Part shown: piece by piece, positions 18,271 to 26,225 of the stretch
How the letters are laid out: each line of letters begins with the position of its first letter
Position numbering within the stretch: the first letter of the stretch is position 1
From: Leifsonia shinshuensis
GTDB taxonomy: Bacteria; Actinomycetota; Actinomycetes; Actinomycetales; Microbacteriaceae
Assembly (NCBI RefSeq): GCF_013410375.1
Contig: NZ_JACCFL010000001.1
Span: 992,001 to 1,056,000, forward strand
DNA length: 64,000 bases
Direction of reading: 5' to 3'
Made by a program: the position numbers and the translations under genes
The notes under the pieces: model-generated
Told to the model about the DNA's origin: nothing
What the model saw: only the letters and a program-made list of their open reading frames with translations
Databases searched by the model: none

Positions 18271-18294
18271 GTTCAAATCCCACCGGTACCGCCA
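18271..18294 (+). other. 3' fragment of a tRNA gene (candidate attR)
   Basis: The 24 bases contain a T-loop (TTCAAAT), the 3' half of the T stem (CCCAC), a 3' acceptor strand (CGGTACC), discriminator G and CCA. The matching T-stem 5' strand, anticodon arm and the 5' acceptor GGTACCG are absent upstream. The remaining piece is what an integrase leaves on the distal side after inserting into a tRNA 3' end. Discriminator G fits tRNA-Ser, but the identity is uncertain. Confidence 0.7.
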
Positions 18295-18296
18295 CG

Positions 18297-18342
18297 AAAA
18301 CGCCCCGGAATCCCTTGAAAACACAGGGACCCGGGGCGTTTT
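18297..18342. terminator. Strong bidirectional terminator behind the tRNA fragment
   Basis: AAAACGCCCCGG (18297-18308) and CCGGGGCGTTTT (18331-18342) are perfect inverted arms, with an inner TCCCT/AGGGA stem. The A/T ends make it an intrinsic terminator in both directions. It starts 2 bp after the tRNA CCA, as expected for the native terminator of that tRNA gene. Confidence 0.85.
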
Positions 18343-18478
18343 GCATGCCGGGCGGGTGCGCTCTGAGTACAGAGCCCCGCTTCCCGGTGCCGCCGAGGAG
18401 CAGCGCCGCGGCCATGCCGATGCCTTCGGTTCCGGTTAGGGCTTGTGCTGACGCTGCTCGAACCACAAGGTTGAAAGG

Positions 18479-20584
18479 ATGGGAATCGGGGCTCGCACGT
18501 TGTCCGTCGTCGTGGCCGCCGTGGTGGCACTGGGTGCGACGGTGGCGATATCTGCGAGCCCGGCGGGGGCGGCGGTCCCCGCGCCGGGCCCGGCCTCCGC
18601 CGTCGTCACCGTGAAGGTGGGTGGCGACCGTGTCGATGACACCACCATCGCGGGTCTCGCCGGCGTGGAACTCGGCCTCTATGCGAACCAGGCCGACACG
18701 ACGCCGTTGCTCACCTGCACCTCCGACGCCGACGGCGACTGCTCGTTCGTCGTGACCGGCGGCGTGCTCGGCACGGCGCCGTGGGTCAAGGAGATCGCCG
18801 CCCCGGCCGGCTGGTTCGCCAACGACGCCCTCCGCACGGGCCCGGGCAGCGGAAGCGGGAGCGTCGCCAGCCCCTACGAGTTCCAGACGCCCACATTGGT
18901 CGCGTCGAACACGTACCGCTCGACCTCCGAGTTCATGTTCAGCGCATCCAACTCCCAGCCGACCCGCTCCAACGGCGTCTGGCAGCAGTCGCGGACCAAT
19001 CCGCCGCTGCCCGCGAACTGCGGAATGGATGTCGCGCTCGTGCTCGACCTGTCGGCGTCGGTCGGGTCAAACCTCCCGACGCTCAAGACCGCAGCCGACT
19101 CGTTCGCCGACGCCTTCGTCGGCACGCCCTCCCGGATGGCGGCTTACAGCTTCTCCGCCGAGTCGCCGAGCACGCAGGCGGCGACCGGCACCGTCGATAC
19201 CAACCGGCCCGCGCTCCAGTCCGTATCGACGCAGGCCGGCGCCGACGCGTTCAAGGCGGAGTACGCGGGATGGGGCCTCGGGGCGGGCACCAACTGGGAC
19301 GCTGCGCTGCAGCGCGTCGCCGATTCGGGCGTCCACTACGACGCCGTTGTCGTCCTCACCGACGGCAACCCGACACGCTGGGGTGGTACGACCCTGCACG
19401 GCAACGGGTCGAGCACGCACTTCACCGACACCGAGGCCGCCATCTTCTCCGCGAACGTCCTCAAAGCGCAGGGCACGCGCGTCATCTCCTTCGGAGTCGG
19501 CAGCGGTGTCTCCGGCATCACGAGCCTGAACCTCGCCGCGATCTCCGGTCAGGAGGCGTTCGACGCCGCGACCGGCAACGTCGCGACGGCCGACTACTTC
19601 CAGATCCCGGACTTCTCCGGCGCCGGCGACGAACTGCGCAAGCTCGCGCTCGCCAACTGCACGCCAGCACTGACAGTGATCAAGCAGATCGTGCCGGGCA
19701 CGACGATCGGCGAGGACATCTCCGGAGCTGCGCCGGCAGGCGCGGGCTGGACCTTCGACGCTGCGGCGCTGACACCGGGTGCGACGGTCACCCCCGGCAC
19801 GGCGACTACGCAGGCCGACGGGACGGGCGGCGTCGCCTTCCGCGCCGAGCTGCCCGACGGAGGCGCCGAGGCGGTGCTGAGCGTGGCGGAGACCCAGCAT
19901 TCCGGGTACTCGCTCGTGACGCAGGGCGGGATCAATGCGGTCTGCACCGACCTCGCCGACGGCGCGCCGGTGACGGTGACCAACGACGGCGGCCTGGGGT
20001 TCCGGGTAGCGGTCGGCGCCGACCAGGCGGTCGGCTGCATGGTCTACAACCGGCAGCTGGATCCGGCGACCGTCGAGGTGGACAAGAACTGGGTCGTCGA
20101 TGGCGTGACCTACGCGAACGGTTCGCAGCCGTCCGGTATCTCCGCCGCGCTGCGGCTCTCCCCGCCCGGTGGCGGATCTCCAGTGGATCAGGCGTTCGGT
20201 GCGGTCGTGCCCGGCTACGAGATCGGCGACCCCGTCTCGTTCTCAGAGACCACCGCGCTCACTCTGGCGGGCTGCACGCTCACGAGTGCACGGGTGACCG
20301 AGGCGGACGGGACCACGGTGGATGCAGCCCTCCCGTACGCGGCGACGCTTACGGTCGCGGCCTCCCACTACACGGTCACCAACGTGGTCGACTGCACGAC
20401 TCCACCAGTGACCCCGCCGGGCGGATCGACAGGCTCGGAGGGAGCGACGGCCTCGGGCGGATCGCCGACGGAGACACTGTCGGACACCGGTTCCGACACC
20501 GGCTGGATGCTCGTCCCCGTATTCGCAGCGGTGCTCCTCGTCGGCGCCGGAATCGCTCTCCGACTGACGCGCGTTCGAGGCTAG
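18479..20584 (+). CDS. Secreted vWA-domain surface protein with sortase-type C-terminus
   Basis: The 701-residue protein has an N-terminal signal peptide (hydrophobic segment at 8-25, cleavage near AGAA), a prealbumin-like region, and a von Willebrand A domain from about residue 183 with the MIDAS motif DLSAS (190-194). The rest consists of Ig/SpaA-like repeats with paired cysteines. The C-terminus has the order expected for cell-wall sorting: LSDTG near residue 665, a hydrophobic helix (MLVPVFAAVLLVGAGIAL) and the basic tail RLTRVRG. LSDTG is not a canonical LPXTG. AAGG 8 nt before the ATG is the likely ribosome site. It may be a pilus-tip or adhesion protein; no sortase gene is in the window. 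Confidence 0.85.
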   Translation: MGIGARTLSVVVAAVVALGATVAISASPAGAAVPAPGPASAVVTVKVGGDRVDDTTIAGLAGVELGLYANQADTTPLLTCTSDADGDCSFVVTGGVLGTAPWVKEIAAPAGWFANDALRTGPGSGSGSVASPYEFQTPTLVASNTYRSTSEFMFSASNSQPTRSNGVWQQSRTNPPLPANCGMDVALVLDLSASVGSNLPTLKTAADSFADAFVGTPSRMAAYSFSAESPSTQAATGTVDTNRPALQSVSTQAGADAFKAEYAGWGLGAGTNWDAALQRVADSGVHYDAVVVLTDGNPTRWGGTTLHGNGSSTHFTDTEAAIFSANVLKAQGTRVISFGVGSGVSGITSLNLAAISGQEAFDAATGNVATADYFQIPDFSGAGDELRKLALANCTPALTVIKQIVPGTTIGEDISGAAPAGAGWTFDAAALTPGATVTPGTATTQADGTGGVAFRAELPDGGAEAVLSVAETQHSGYSLVTQGGINAVCTDLADGAPVTVTNDGGLGFRVAVGADQAVGCMVYNRQLDPATVEVDKNWVVDGVTYANGSQPSGISAALRLSPPGGGSPVDQAFGAVVPGYEIGDPVSFSETTALTLAGCTLTSARVTEADGTTVDAALPYAATLTVAASHYTVTNVVDCTTPPVTPPGGSTGSEGATASGGSPTETLSDTGSDTGWMLVPVFAAVLLVGAGIALRLTRVRG

Positions 20585-20671
20585 CCGCAGAAGTCCCCCG
20601 GGCTGTGTCGCCGGCTGTTCTTCCAGCGAACCAGGACACCTGGCCGGAGCGATCCGCCCCAGCGGCCCGGC

Positions 20672-20685
20672 GGGACCTTCAGCCC
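20672..20685. promoter_or_regulatory. DosR/DevR-like box upstream of the alcohol dehydrogenase
   Basis: GGGACCTTCAGCCC lies 78 bp before the dehydrogenase start. It follows the mycobacterial DosR consensus GGGACTNNNGNCCC closely. Sister sites occur at 22424, 22454 and 24136. Confidence 0.55.
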
Positions 20686-20762
20686 TGCCGGCGTGCGCGT
20701 GCCAGCGATTGACTCGCGCTGGCACCCGAGGTGCCGAAGGCCGATGGAATGGAGGAAGCGAA

Positions 20763-21818
20763 ATGAAGGCTCTTGTGTACGGCGGCCCGGGAAAGAAGAG
20801 CTGGACCGACATGCCGGACCCTGCGATCCAGCATCCGACCGACGTGATCGTGAAGATGGTGGCTACGACGATCTGCGGCACGGATCTCCACATCCTCAAA
20901 GGGGACGTCCCCGAAGTGGCTGAAGGCCGGATCCTGGGGCACGAGGGCATCGGCGTCATCACGGAGGTCGGATCGGGGGTCACCCAGCTCGCCGTCGGCG
21001 ACCGTGTCATCCTGGCCTGCGTCAGCTCCTGCGGTGTGTGCTCGAACTGCCGCAAAGGCCTCTACAGCCACTGCCTGAATCCGGAGGGCATTCCGGGAAT
21101 CGGGTGGATCTTCGGATACATGATCGACGGGACGCAAGCCGAATACGTCCGGGTGCCGTTCGCCGAGAACTCCGTCTACAAGGTTCCGGACGGCGTCACC
21201 GACGCCGAGGGCATCCTGCTCTCCGACATCCTCCCCACCGGGTTCGAGATCGGGGTGCAGTACGGGCACGTCCAGCCAGGCGATGTCGTCGCCGTGGTCG
21301 GTGCAGGGCCGGTCGGGCTCGCAGCGGTGATGACGGCGCAGCTGTACGGTCCCTCCCAGGTCGTCGCCATCGACCTGGACGACGCCCGACTGGCTCGCGC
21401 CGCGGACTTCGGGGCCACCCATACGGTGAATTCCGGCCACGCGGACTGGAAGGAGCAGGTGCTGGCCCTCACGGATGGCGCCGGCGTCGACGTCGCGATC
21501 GAGGCGGTCGGCATCCCTCAGACGTTCACGATGGCGGTCGACATCGTCCGGCCGGGCGGTCACGTCGCCAATATCGGTGTGCACGGCAAGCCGGTCGAAC
21601 TCGCGCTCAACAGACTCTGGATCCGCAACATCACCATCTCGACCGGGCTGGTGAACACCAACACCCTCGGGATGCTGCTGAAACTGGTCAGCCAGCATCG
21701 CCTGCCCGCCGACAAGTTCGTCACGCACCGGTTCGGCTTCGATCAGCTGACCGACGCATACGAGGTGTTCGGGAACGCCGCCGAACACGATGCGCTCAAG
21801 GTGCTCATCCAGGCTTAG
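20763..21818 (+). CDS. Zinc-dependent alcohol dehydrogenase (MDR family)
   Basis: The 351-residue protein has the catalytic zinc ligands C in TTICGTDLH and H-E in GHEGIG, the structural zinc cluster CVSSCGVCSNCRKGLYSHC, and the cofactor fold VVGAGPVGLAAVMTAQLYG. The ATG at 20763 has GGAGG at the right distance; an upstream in-frame start at 20709 lacks both. Family members oxidise secondary alcohols or reduce ketones and aldehydes. A DosR-like box in front suggests induction under low oxygen, where it could re-oxidise NAD(P)H. Confidence 0.93.
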   Translation: MKALVYGGPGKKSWTDMPDPAIQHPTDVIVKMVATTICGTDLHILKGDVPEVAEGRILGHEGIGVITEVGSGVTQLAVGDRVILACVSSCGVCSNCRKGLYSHCLNPEGIPGIGWIFGYMIDGTQAEYVRVPFAENSVYKVPDGVTDAEGILLSDILPTGFEIGVQYGHVQPGDVVAVVGAGPVGLAAVMTAQLYGPSQVVAIDLDDARLARAADFGATHTVNSGHADWKEQVLALTDGAGVDVAIEAVGIPQTFTMAVDIVRPGGHVANIGVHGKPVELALNRLWIRNITISTGLVNTNTLGMLLKLVSQHRLPADKFVTHRFGFDQLTDAYEVFGNAAEHDALKVLIQA

Positions 21819-22345
21819 CGGACCGGTTGCAGTTCGTCGGCGATCGATGCCGCCCAGGACTCGATGACGGGCCATTCCCGGAAATCGCCCTGGGGGAGGA
21901 TGTCGCGGATGGCCGGCATCCACGCGAAGAGACGGTCCGATCCGCGCAGCTTCTCGTGGTCGAAGGCCCCGCGGAAGACCTGCATCCCACGCGGATGCAG
22001 GAGGTCGGCGTAGGTGGAGAACTGCTTGGGCTCCGCGGCCTTCAGGACGTCCTGGCCGTTCTTGTCGACCTGCTCCGTGCCGACCGGTCCGCTGCTGAAC
22101 AACCACACGGGGTGGGCGGCCAGCTCGTCGACGTTCCGGCGGACGAACCGGCGGGCCGCTTTGCGCCAGTTGAACTCGTAGGTGGCCGACCCCACGATGT
22201 AGGCGTCATACCCGGACACGTCGTCGAGGTCTTCGCACCGGCGGACCTCGACCTCGAGACCCTTGTCCTGCAGGACCGTCCCGATCCGCTGAGCGATCCC
22301 TTCGGTGGCGCCGTACTTGCTTGCGTAAGCGACGAGCGTTCTCAT
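21815..22345 (-). CDS. Flavodoxin-domain protein (menaquinone-type protoporphyrinogen oxidase-like)
   Basis: The 176-residue protein has the flavodoxin FMN loop in VAYASKYGATEGIAQRIG at its N-terminus and the flavin-stacking region YIVGSATYEFNWRKAARRFVRR. Both match the flavodoxin_5/HemG-like group. The ATG at 22345 has GGGAGG 9 nt upstream. It ends 4 bp inside the convergent alcohol dehydrogenase and is divergent from the DUF1269 gene across a gap with two DosR-like boxes. Flavodoxin_5 genes occur in DosR regulons of other actinobacteria, which supports a redox role in hypoxia. Confidence 0.88.
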   Translation of the reverse strand: MRTLVAYASKYGATEGIAQRIGTVLQDKGLEVEVRRCEDLDDVSGYDAYIVGSATYEFNWRKAARRFVRRNVDELAAHPVWLFSSGPVGTEQVDKNGQDVLKAAEPKQFSTYADLLHPRGMQVFRGAFDHEKLRGSDRLFAWMPAIRDILPQGDFREWPVIESWAASIADELQPVR

Positions 22346-22423
22346 GGCGTCTTGCCTCCCGGTCGGTGCGTGCGATTCTCCTGGGTCAGCGGCACCGTAC
22401 GGTGCCCGCCGGGCGAGAGCACA

Positions 22424-22467
22424 GGGACCAAGGTCACACGGCGCCCGAGAGGAGGGACCTTCGGCCC
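22424..22467. promoter_or_regulatory. Pair of DosR/DevR-like boxes in a divergent promoter
   Basis: GGGACCAAGGTCAC (22424-22437) and GGGACCTTCGGCCC (22454-22467) are spaced 30 bp apart, about three helical turns, as in tandem DosR sites of hspX-type promoters. They lie between the flavodoxin start (22345) and the DUF1269 start (22528), so they may serve both genes. Confidence 0.6.
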
Positions 22468-22527
22468 GCGCGTCCAGACACGCTCGGCCGTAGCCTTGCC
22501 GCGTCACGCCTACGGGAGGAGAAAACC

Positions 22528-23100
22528 ATGTCAACGAAATCGACGACGGTCGCCGTCGCCACCTATGCGTCGCGCGATGCCGCGGTCGAGGACTACGAGA
22601 TCATTCGAGGCGCCAAGCATCAGGGTGAGCTCGGTCATCTCGCCATCGCCGTGATCGCCAAAGACCAGGACGGCAAGCTCGTTGTGGACCGCCACGACTC
22701 GACGGCGAAGCACCTTGCCTGGGGAGGGGCCATCGTGGGCGCTTCCTTGGTGGTCCTCGTCCCGCCGCTCGGAATAACCACCCTGGCTGCGGGCCTCGCG
22801 GGCGGGGGCGCGGTCGCCACTGCGGGCGCGCTCGCCGGCGCGGGCGGGATCATCGGGCACTTCTACCGGAACATCCCCAAGGACACCGTCGAGGAGATGG
22901 GGGCGACGCTGTCCTCGGGAGAGGCCGGTCTGCTGATCATCGCCGTGGACCCGAAAGGGCTGGACATCGACGCGCTTCTGACGAAGGCCGAGAAGAAGGT
23001 CGTGAAGACGGGTGTCACGGACGAGAAGGACGCCGAAGACGACGCGCTCGAGACCGCCTTCAAACAGATGAGCGACACGAACGCGACCGCAGCGGCCTGA
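22528..23100 (+). CDS. DUF1269 family membrane-associated protein
   Basis: The 190-residue protein has the DUF1269 pattern: an N-terminal alpha/beta part (TTVAVATYASRDAAVEDYEIIR), a central glycine/alanine-rich hydrophobic hairpin (about residues 70-112) and a C-terminal EEMGATLSSGEAGLLIIAVDP. The ATG at 22528 has GGGAGGAG in front. The function is unknown, but the family is often stress- or dormancy-linked. A paralog lies at 56978-57583. Two DosR-like boxes sit 60-104 bp upstream. Confidence 0.88.
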   Translation: MSTKSTTVAVATYASRDAAVEDYEIIRGAKHQGELGHLAIAVIAKDQDGKLVVDRHDSTAKHLAWGGAIVGASLVVLVPPLGITTLAAGLAGGGAVATAGALAGAGGIIGHFYRNIPKDTVEEMGATLSSGEAGLLIIAVDPKGLDIDALLTKAEKKVVKTGVTDEKDAEDDALETAFKQMSDTNATAAA

Positions 23101-23112
23101 GTTCGTTTCCGC

Positions 23113-23147
23113 GGGTGCCGGGAGACGCGCGGCATCTCCCGGCACCC
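23113..23147. terminator. Rho-independent-type hairpin after the DUF1269 gene
   Basis: GGGTGCCGGGAGA and TCTCCCGGCACCC form a perfect 13-bp stem with a 9-nt loop, starting 12 bp after the stop codon. It lacks a long T tail, as many actinobacterial terminators do. The following 140 bp up to the pseudogene hold nothing I recognise, apart from GGGAACCTTTCCC at 23178. Confidence 0.8.
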
Positions 23148-23286
23148 GGTCTGGCCTCAACCGGTTGGAACATCGCCGGGAACCTTTCCCAGGAGCCTGC
23201 CGACCCGGCTATCGAGAGAGTGCGGGGAAGGTCCACTCCCGGCTGCGTGCAACGGCCTGCGGCTGATACATGCGAACCATATAGTT

Positions 23287-24031
23287 TCACCCCTCGGGGG
23301 TCGGGATGGAGTTGGGTTCGTCGCTGTCCCCGAACCGGACGGTGATGGATCCGTCGTCGTTCGGGACGGCGGTGACGCTATTGACGCTGACAACGTGTTC
23401 GGGGTTGTCGACCATGTACCCCTCAGCGTTGTAGACGGTGACGGACCAGAACGCGTCCACCGGGACGTCTTTGACGGTCAGCTCGTACTGGCCGTTCGAA
23501 CGCGTTCCGATAGTCGGGCAGGCCCCGGGACAGGGCGAGCAGGTGGTTCCGGGTCGTGTCGAAGGAGGCGGTGTCGTAGTCGGGGTGGGTGAGGGGTGTG
23601 GAGGATGCGGCGTGGATGGTGAACTGATCCTGCAACGTGTTCACGGCCGCGATGTCGGTGTCATCGGTCGGGTCGACGAGGATGCGAACGGCAACCAGCA
23701 CGTAGTCGCTGCCGCACTGGTCCGCCGTGAGCTCGTAGGTGCCGGGCGTGTGGAAGATGTGCTGGATGTAGTGGTCCTGGTTGACGACCATCGCTGACGC
23801 GTACCGGTCACCGTGTTCCGGGACTGTCAGCCGCGCTCCGCGCGACACGTCGACGACAGCGCCGCTGTAGAGCGTGTCCCGGTTCTGCCGGATCACCGGC
23901 TGCTCATCGAACGGTGTCGGGACCCGGTAGCGCAACCACTGGTTGATCCCGCCCGATTGCGACTGGCCGAAGTCGAACATCCGGTTGGTCTCCGCCCGCA
24001 CGAAGTTGTCCACATTCACCTGCACCGACAT
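23287..24031 (-). pseudogene. DUF1254/DUF1214 protein, frameshifted
   Basis: From ATG 24031 (GAAGG ribosome site) the frame encodes a DUF1254 domain (MFDFGQSQSGGINQWLRYR, QNRDTLYSGAVVDVSRGARL). The frame is lost near 23495, after GLPDYRNAF, and would end at 23423. In another frame the C-terminal DUF1214 domain continues to 23287 with its family motifs (YELTVKDVPVDAFWSVTVYN, GYMVDNPEH). The linker that normally joins the two (the HLIGTAAGWGG-like segment) is also missing, so a deletion caused the shift. The family is of unknown enzymatic function. It is divergent from the next gene across a DosR-like box. Confidence 0.82.
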
Positions 24032-24135
24032 GCCCCGCCCCTTCGCCGAACGCCGTAATGCTGTGAGCGTAGCGGCGGGAACCAACCGGCGAATGGATGC
24101 CCTGGCTCGGCACAACGCCTGAGAGCCGGTCGGCC

Positions 24136-24149
24136 GGGACCTTCGGCTC
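24136..24149. promoter_or_regulatory. DosR/DevR-like box
   Basis: GGGACCTTCGGCTC lies 37 bp before the start of the small membrane protein gene and 105 bp before the divergent DUF1254 pseudogene. One base differs from the site at 22454. Confidence 0.5.
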
Positions 24150-24185
24150 TGGAATCGTTCCTCCGATGCGCGAACGATCGGAGGC

Positions 24186-24710
24186 GTGAAGGTTTTCGGA
24201 GGTTTCAGACCGGGTCAGGCTCGGGACCGGTCCCGTCCCGCTCGCACAACCATCGCGTTCTGGTCACTTGTCGTGGTCGCGAGCTTCAACGCGCTGTCGG
24301 CGGTCGGCGGCGGGGCGGCGGTTCTTCTGACGAACGGCCTCGGTATGCCCGCTTCCATGCTGAAAGGGGGGCCATTCGCCTCGTTCCTCTGGCCCGGGAT
24401 CATCCTTCTGGTGGTGGTGGGCGGCACCCAGTCGCTCGCCGTCGGGCTCTTGCTCGCCCGACGTCCGTCGGCGCTGGCGTGGACAGCGGTCGCCGGCTTC
24501 GGGATGATCATCTGGATCTTCGTCGAAACCGGGATCATCCGTGGCTTGTCGTGGTTGCAGGCCCTCTATTTCACGACGGGCGTCATCGAAGTCGCCCTCG
24601 TGCTCGTCCTCCTCGGCGTGATCAACGGGCCATTCGGCGCGGGCCCAGGCGCTCCCGTTGCTGCGGGCTTCACGAGACCTGCGTCGACATCCGTGCGCGA
24701 CGGGCGGTGA
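24186..24710 (+). CDS. Four-helix membrane protein of unknown function
   Basis: The 174-residue protein has four hydrophobic segments: around 23-48, 66-91, 98-117 and 125-147. The N-terminus is basic and the C-terminus is polar. I recognise no family. The GTG start at 24186 lies only one base after GGAGG, too close for a normal ribosome site, so the true start may be elsewhere. The DosR-like box in front suggests it belongs to the same stress group as its neighbours. No gene is visible in the following 250 bp. Confidence 0.65.
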   Translation: MKVFGGFRPGQARDRSRPARTTIAFWSLVVVASFNALSAVGGGAAVLLTNGLGMPASMLKGGPFASFLWPGIILLVVVGGTQSLAVGLLLARRPSALAWTAVAGFGMIIWIFVETGIIRGLSWLQALYFTTGVIEVALVLVLLGVINGPFGAGPGAPVAAGFTRPASTSVRDGR

Positions 24711-24863
24711 GTCGAACGGGCTTGAGGCCTGGGGGCTTCTACCCGCAGAGGCACGGGAATCCAGACCAGACCAAGCCCGCAACATCGTTCAGCAGCAGCT
24801 CGCCGCGCTCGGGTGAGAGTCGGCCCCAATGGGCTTCAAGGCCGGGAGTGGAGTGGTCGGTGA

Positions 24864-24904
24864 GTAAACAAAAGGGGGTAAGCCAACCGCGCTGGCTCAC
24901 CCCC
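24864..24904 (-). terminator. Intrinsic terminator of the secreted propeller gene
   Basis: Read on the minus strand, an 11-12 bp hairpin (arms 24874-24885 and 24893-24904, one mismatch) is followed by TTTTGTTTAC. This is a classic rho-independent terminator 61 bp after the stop at 24965. Confidence 0.85.
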
Positions 24905-24964
24905 TGGACGGACCTGGTGATCAGACCTTTTCGGAAGCCTCTTCGTCGGTTCGCCGGTGCAGCG

Positions 24965-26059
24965 CTATAGAGCGGCGGTGGTCTTGAACCACCGGTACGT
25001 CCAGAGCGAGTTGGGGTCGAGGCTCGCCGTCGTGAAGAGCGCTGTGATCGAGGATTCGTTCGGAAGAGTTCCGTAGATCGTGCGTGAGAACCCGGGGTTG
25101 TGGATTCGTGCGGCCGAGGAGACGCTGCTGTCGATGTTGCTGAGTACCGTCCAGGAACCTGAGCCGGACCACATCGACGAGCCCGGGATGCTATCGACCT
25201 GCACTGCTGTCGAAATGTAGTTCGGACTGCTCGTGGGATAAGGGTGGGCTTCGCGAATCATGTAGAACGCGTCGCGCGTGGTGGAGTAGACGATGTCGAA
25301 GTTGTTGATGAAGTCCTGAGATCCGTTCAGATCCGTGAGTCCCGTCGTCTGGATCTGGTGTTTGCCACTGATGACCGGAGCGCCGGTTGCGAAGCTGACC
25401 TGAGCGAAGTAGGCCTTCGTGTCGGCCGGGTTGCTGGTGTAGCCGGACGACCACGTGAGGACGACGGTTCCTGCGGAGGGGTTGATCGTCGTGGCGCTCG
25501 GCTGGCCTTCACCCCAGAGACTGGTCGACTTGGTCGAGTCGAACGCGATCACGGGTGACGAGTACTTGGTCCATGGTCCATCGAGACTGTTCGCGAACGC
25601 GACGCCGACCTGGTTGTGGCACGAGCAGTTGGCGTCGTTGCCGGTATAGAACATGGCGTACGTGTAGCTCGTGCCGCCGATGGTTGCGTTCACTGCCACG
25701 ACGCTCGGGTCGCAATTATGGTAGTTGTCCCAACCGGTACCCGACCCTGAGAGTACCGAGGTGCTCGAGAGTACGGTCCCGGAGCTGTTGAGCGTTGTCT
25801 CGAAGATGTCATCTCGGATCGTGCCAGAGCTGCGGCTATGACATGACCAGCCGCGGTCGTTGGCGCCCGGGACCATCTCGGGCGCATAGCTGTAGGCAGT
25901 CGTCTGGATTGTGCTCGGGTCGTAGACCAGAGTGGGAGACGACCAGGAACCGATCGCGCCCGCGGATTGCGCTGTCGACGCGATGATCGCGACGCCAGCG
26001 GCCAAGGCCAACAAGGCCTGGCGCCGGCGGCGTCGGCGGGTTGCGGTAGGAGAAGACAT
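24965..26059 (-). CDS. Secreted beta-propeller-like (glycoside hydrolase-like) protein
   Basis: The 364-residue protein starts MSSPTATRRRRRRQ, a very basic n-region, followed by a hydrophobic core (ALLALAAGVAIIASTAQSAGA) typical of a secretion signal. ATG 26059 has AGGA 5 nt upstream. The mature part is Ser/Thr/Trp-rich with repeated strand patterns and NCDPSVVAVNA, YAMFYTGND and GVAFANSLDGPWTKYSSPVI, which resemble GH43/GH32-type propellers. I do not see a full catalytic triad, so binding versus hydrolysis is open. Its base composition is less GC-rich than its neighbours. The divergent promoter region carries a LacI-type box near this gene, linking it to the nucleoside operon. Confidence 0.75.
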   Translation of the reverse strand: MSSPTATRRRRRRQALLALAAGVAIIASTAQSAGAIGSWSSPTLVYDPSTIQTTAYSYAPEMVPGANDRGWSCHSRSSGTIRDDIFETTLNSSGTVLSSTSVLSGSGTGWDNYHNCDPSVVAVNATIGGTSYTYAMFYTGNDANCSCHNQVGVAFANSLDGPWTKYSSPVIAFDSTKSTSLWGEGQPSATTINPSAGTVVLTWSSGYTSNPADTKAYFAQVSFATGAPVISGKHQIQTTGLTDLNGSQDFINNFDIVYSTTRDAFYMIREAHPYPTSSPNYISTAVQVDSIPGSSMWSGSGSWTVLSNIDSSVSSAARIHNPGFSRTIYGTLPNESSITALFTTASLDPNSLWTYRWFKTTAAL

Positions 26060-26102
26060 CCTTGTCCTTTCGTTCGGCGAGCACTCGCTCGAGGGCAAAA
26101 CG

Positions 26103-26210
26103 CTACTCCTGTAGACTCCCGCAAACAAGCAGAAAAATCCGTCCGAACAAACATTTGACACCGCTATCTATTCGAGTAGACTCTACTCGCGTCAACCTAC
26201 GCTGCTGTAG
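26103..26210. promoter_or_regulatory. Divergent promoter with LacI-type operator boxes
   Basis: TTGACA (26155-26160) and TAGACT (26177-26182), 16 bp apart, form a good rightward promoter. Box TCTATTCGAGTAGA (26167-26180) covers spacer and -10, and box TCTACTCGCGTCAA (26182-26195) covers the start point. CTACTCCTGTAG (26103-26114) lies on the side of the leftward secreted-protein gene, and a weaker CTACGCTGCTGTAG follows at 26197-26210. The boxes share the core of those in front of the lacI-type gene at 32109. Confidence 0.7.
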
Positions 26211-26225
26211 TGAAAGGAACCCAGC

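Noticed and set aside
18200..18294. A complete tRNA gene
   Set aside because: The 5' acceptor strand GGTACCG, D arm and anticodon arm cannot be found upstream, and the T stem does not pair.
18266..18466. A 66-codon minus-strand frame ending VAVPVGFEL
   Set aside because: The ending is the typical false translation of a tRNA 3' end on the opposite strand; the rest overlaps the terminator and the surface-protein leader.
20901..20912. GGGGACGTCCCC as another DosR-like site
   Set aside because: It lies inside the alcohol dehydrogenase coding region, and spacing differs from the 14-bp boxes; chance in GC-rich coding DNA.
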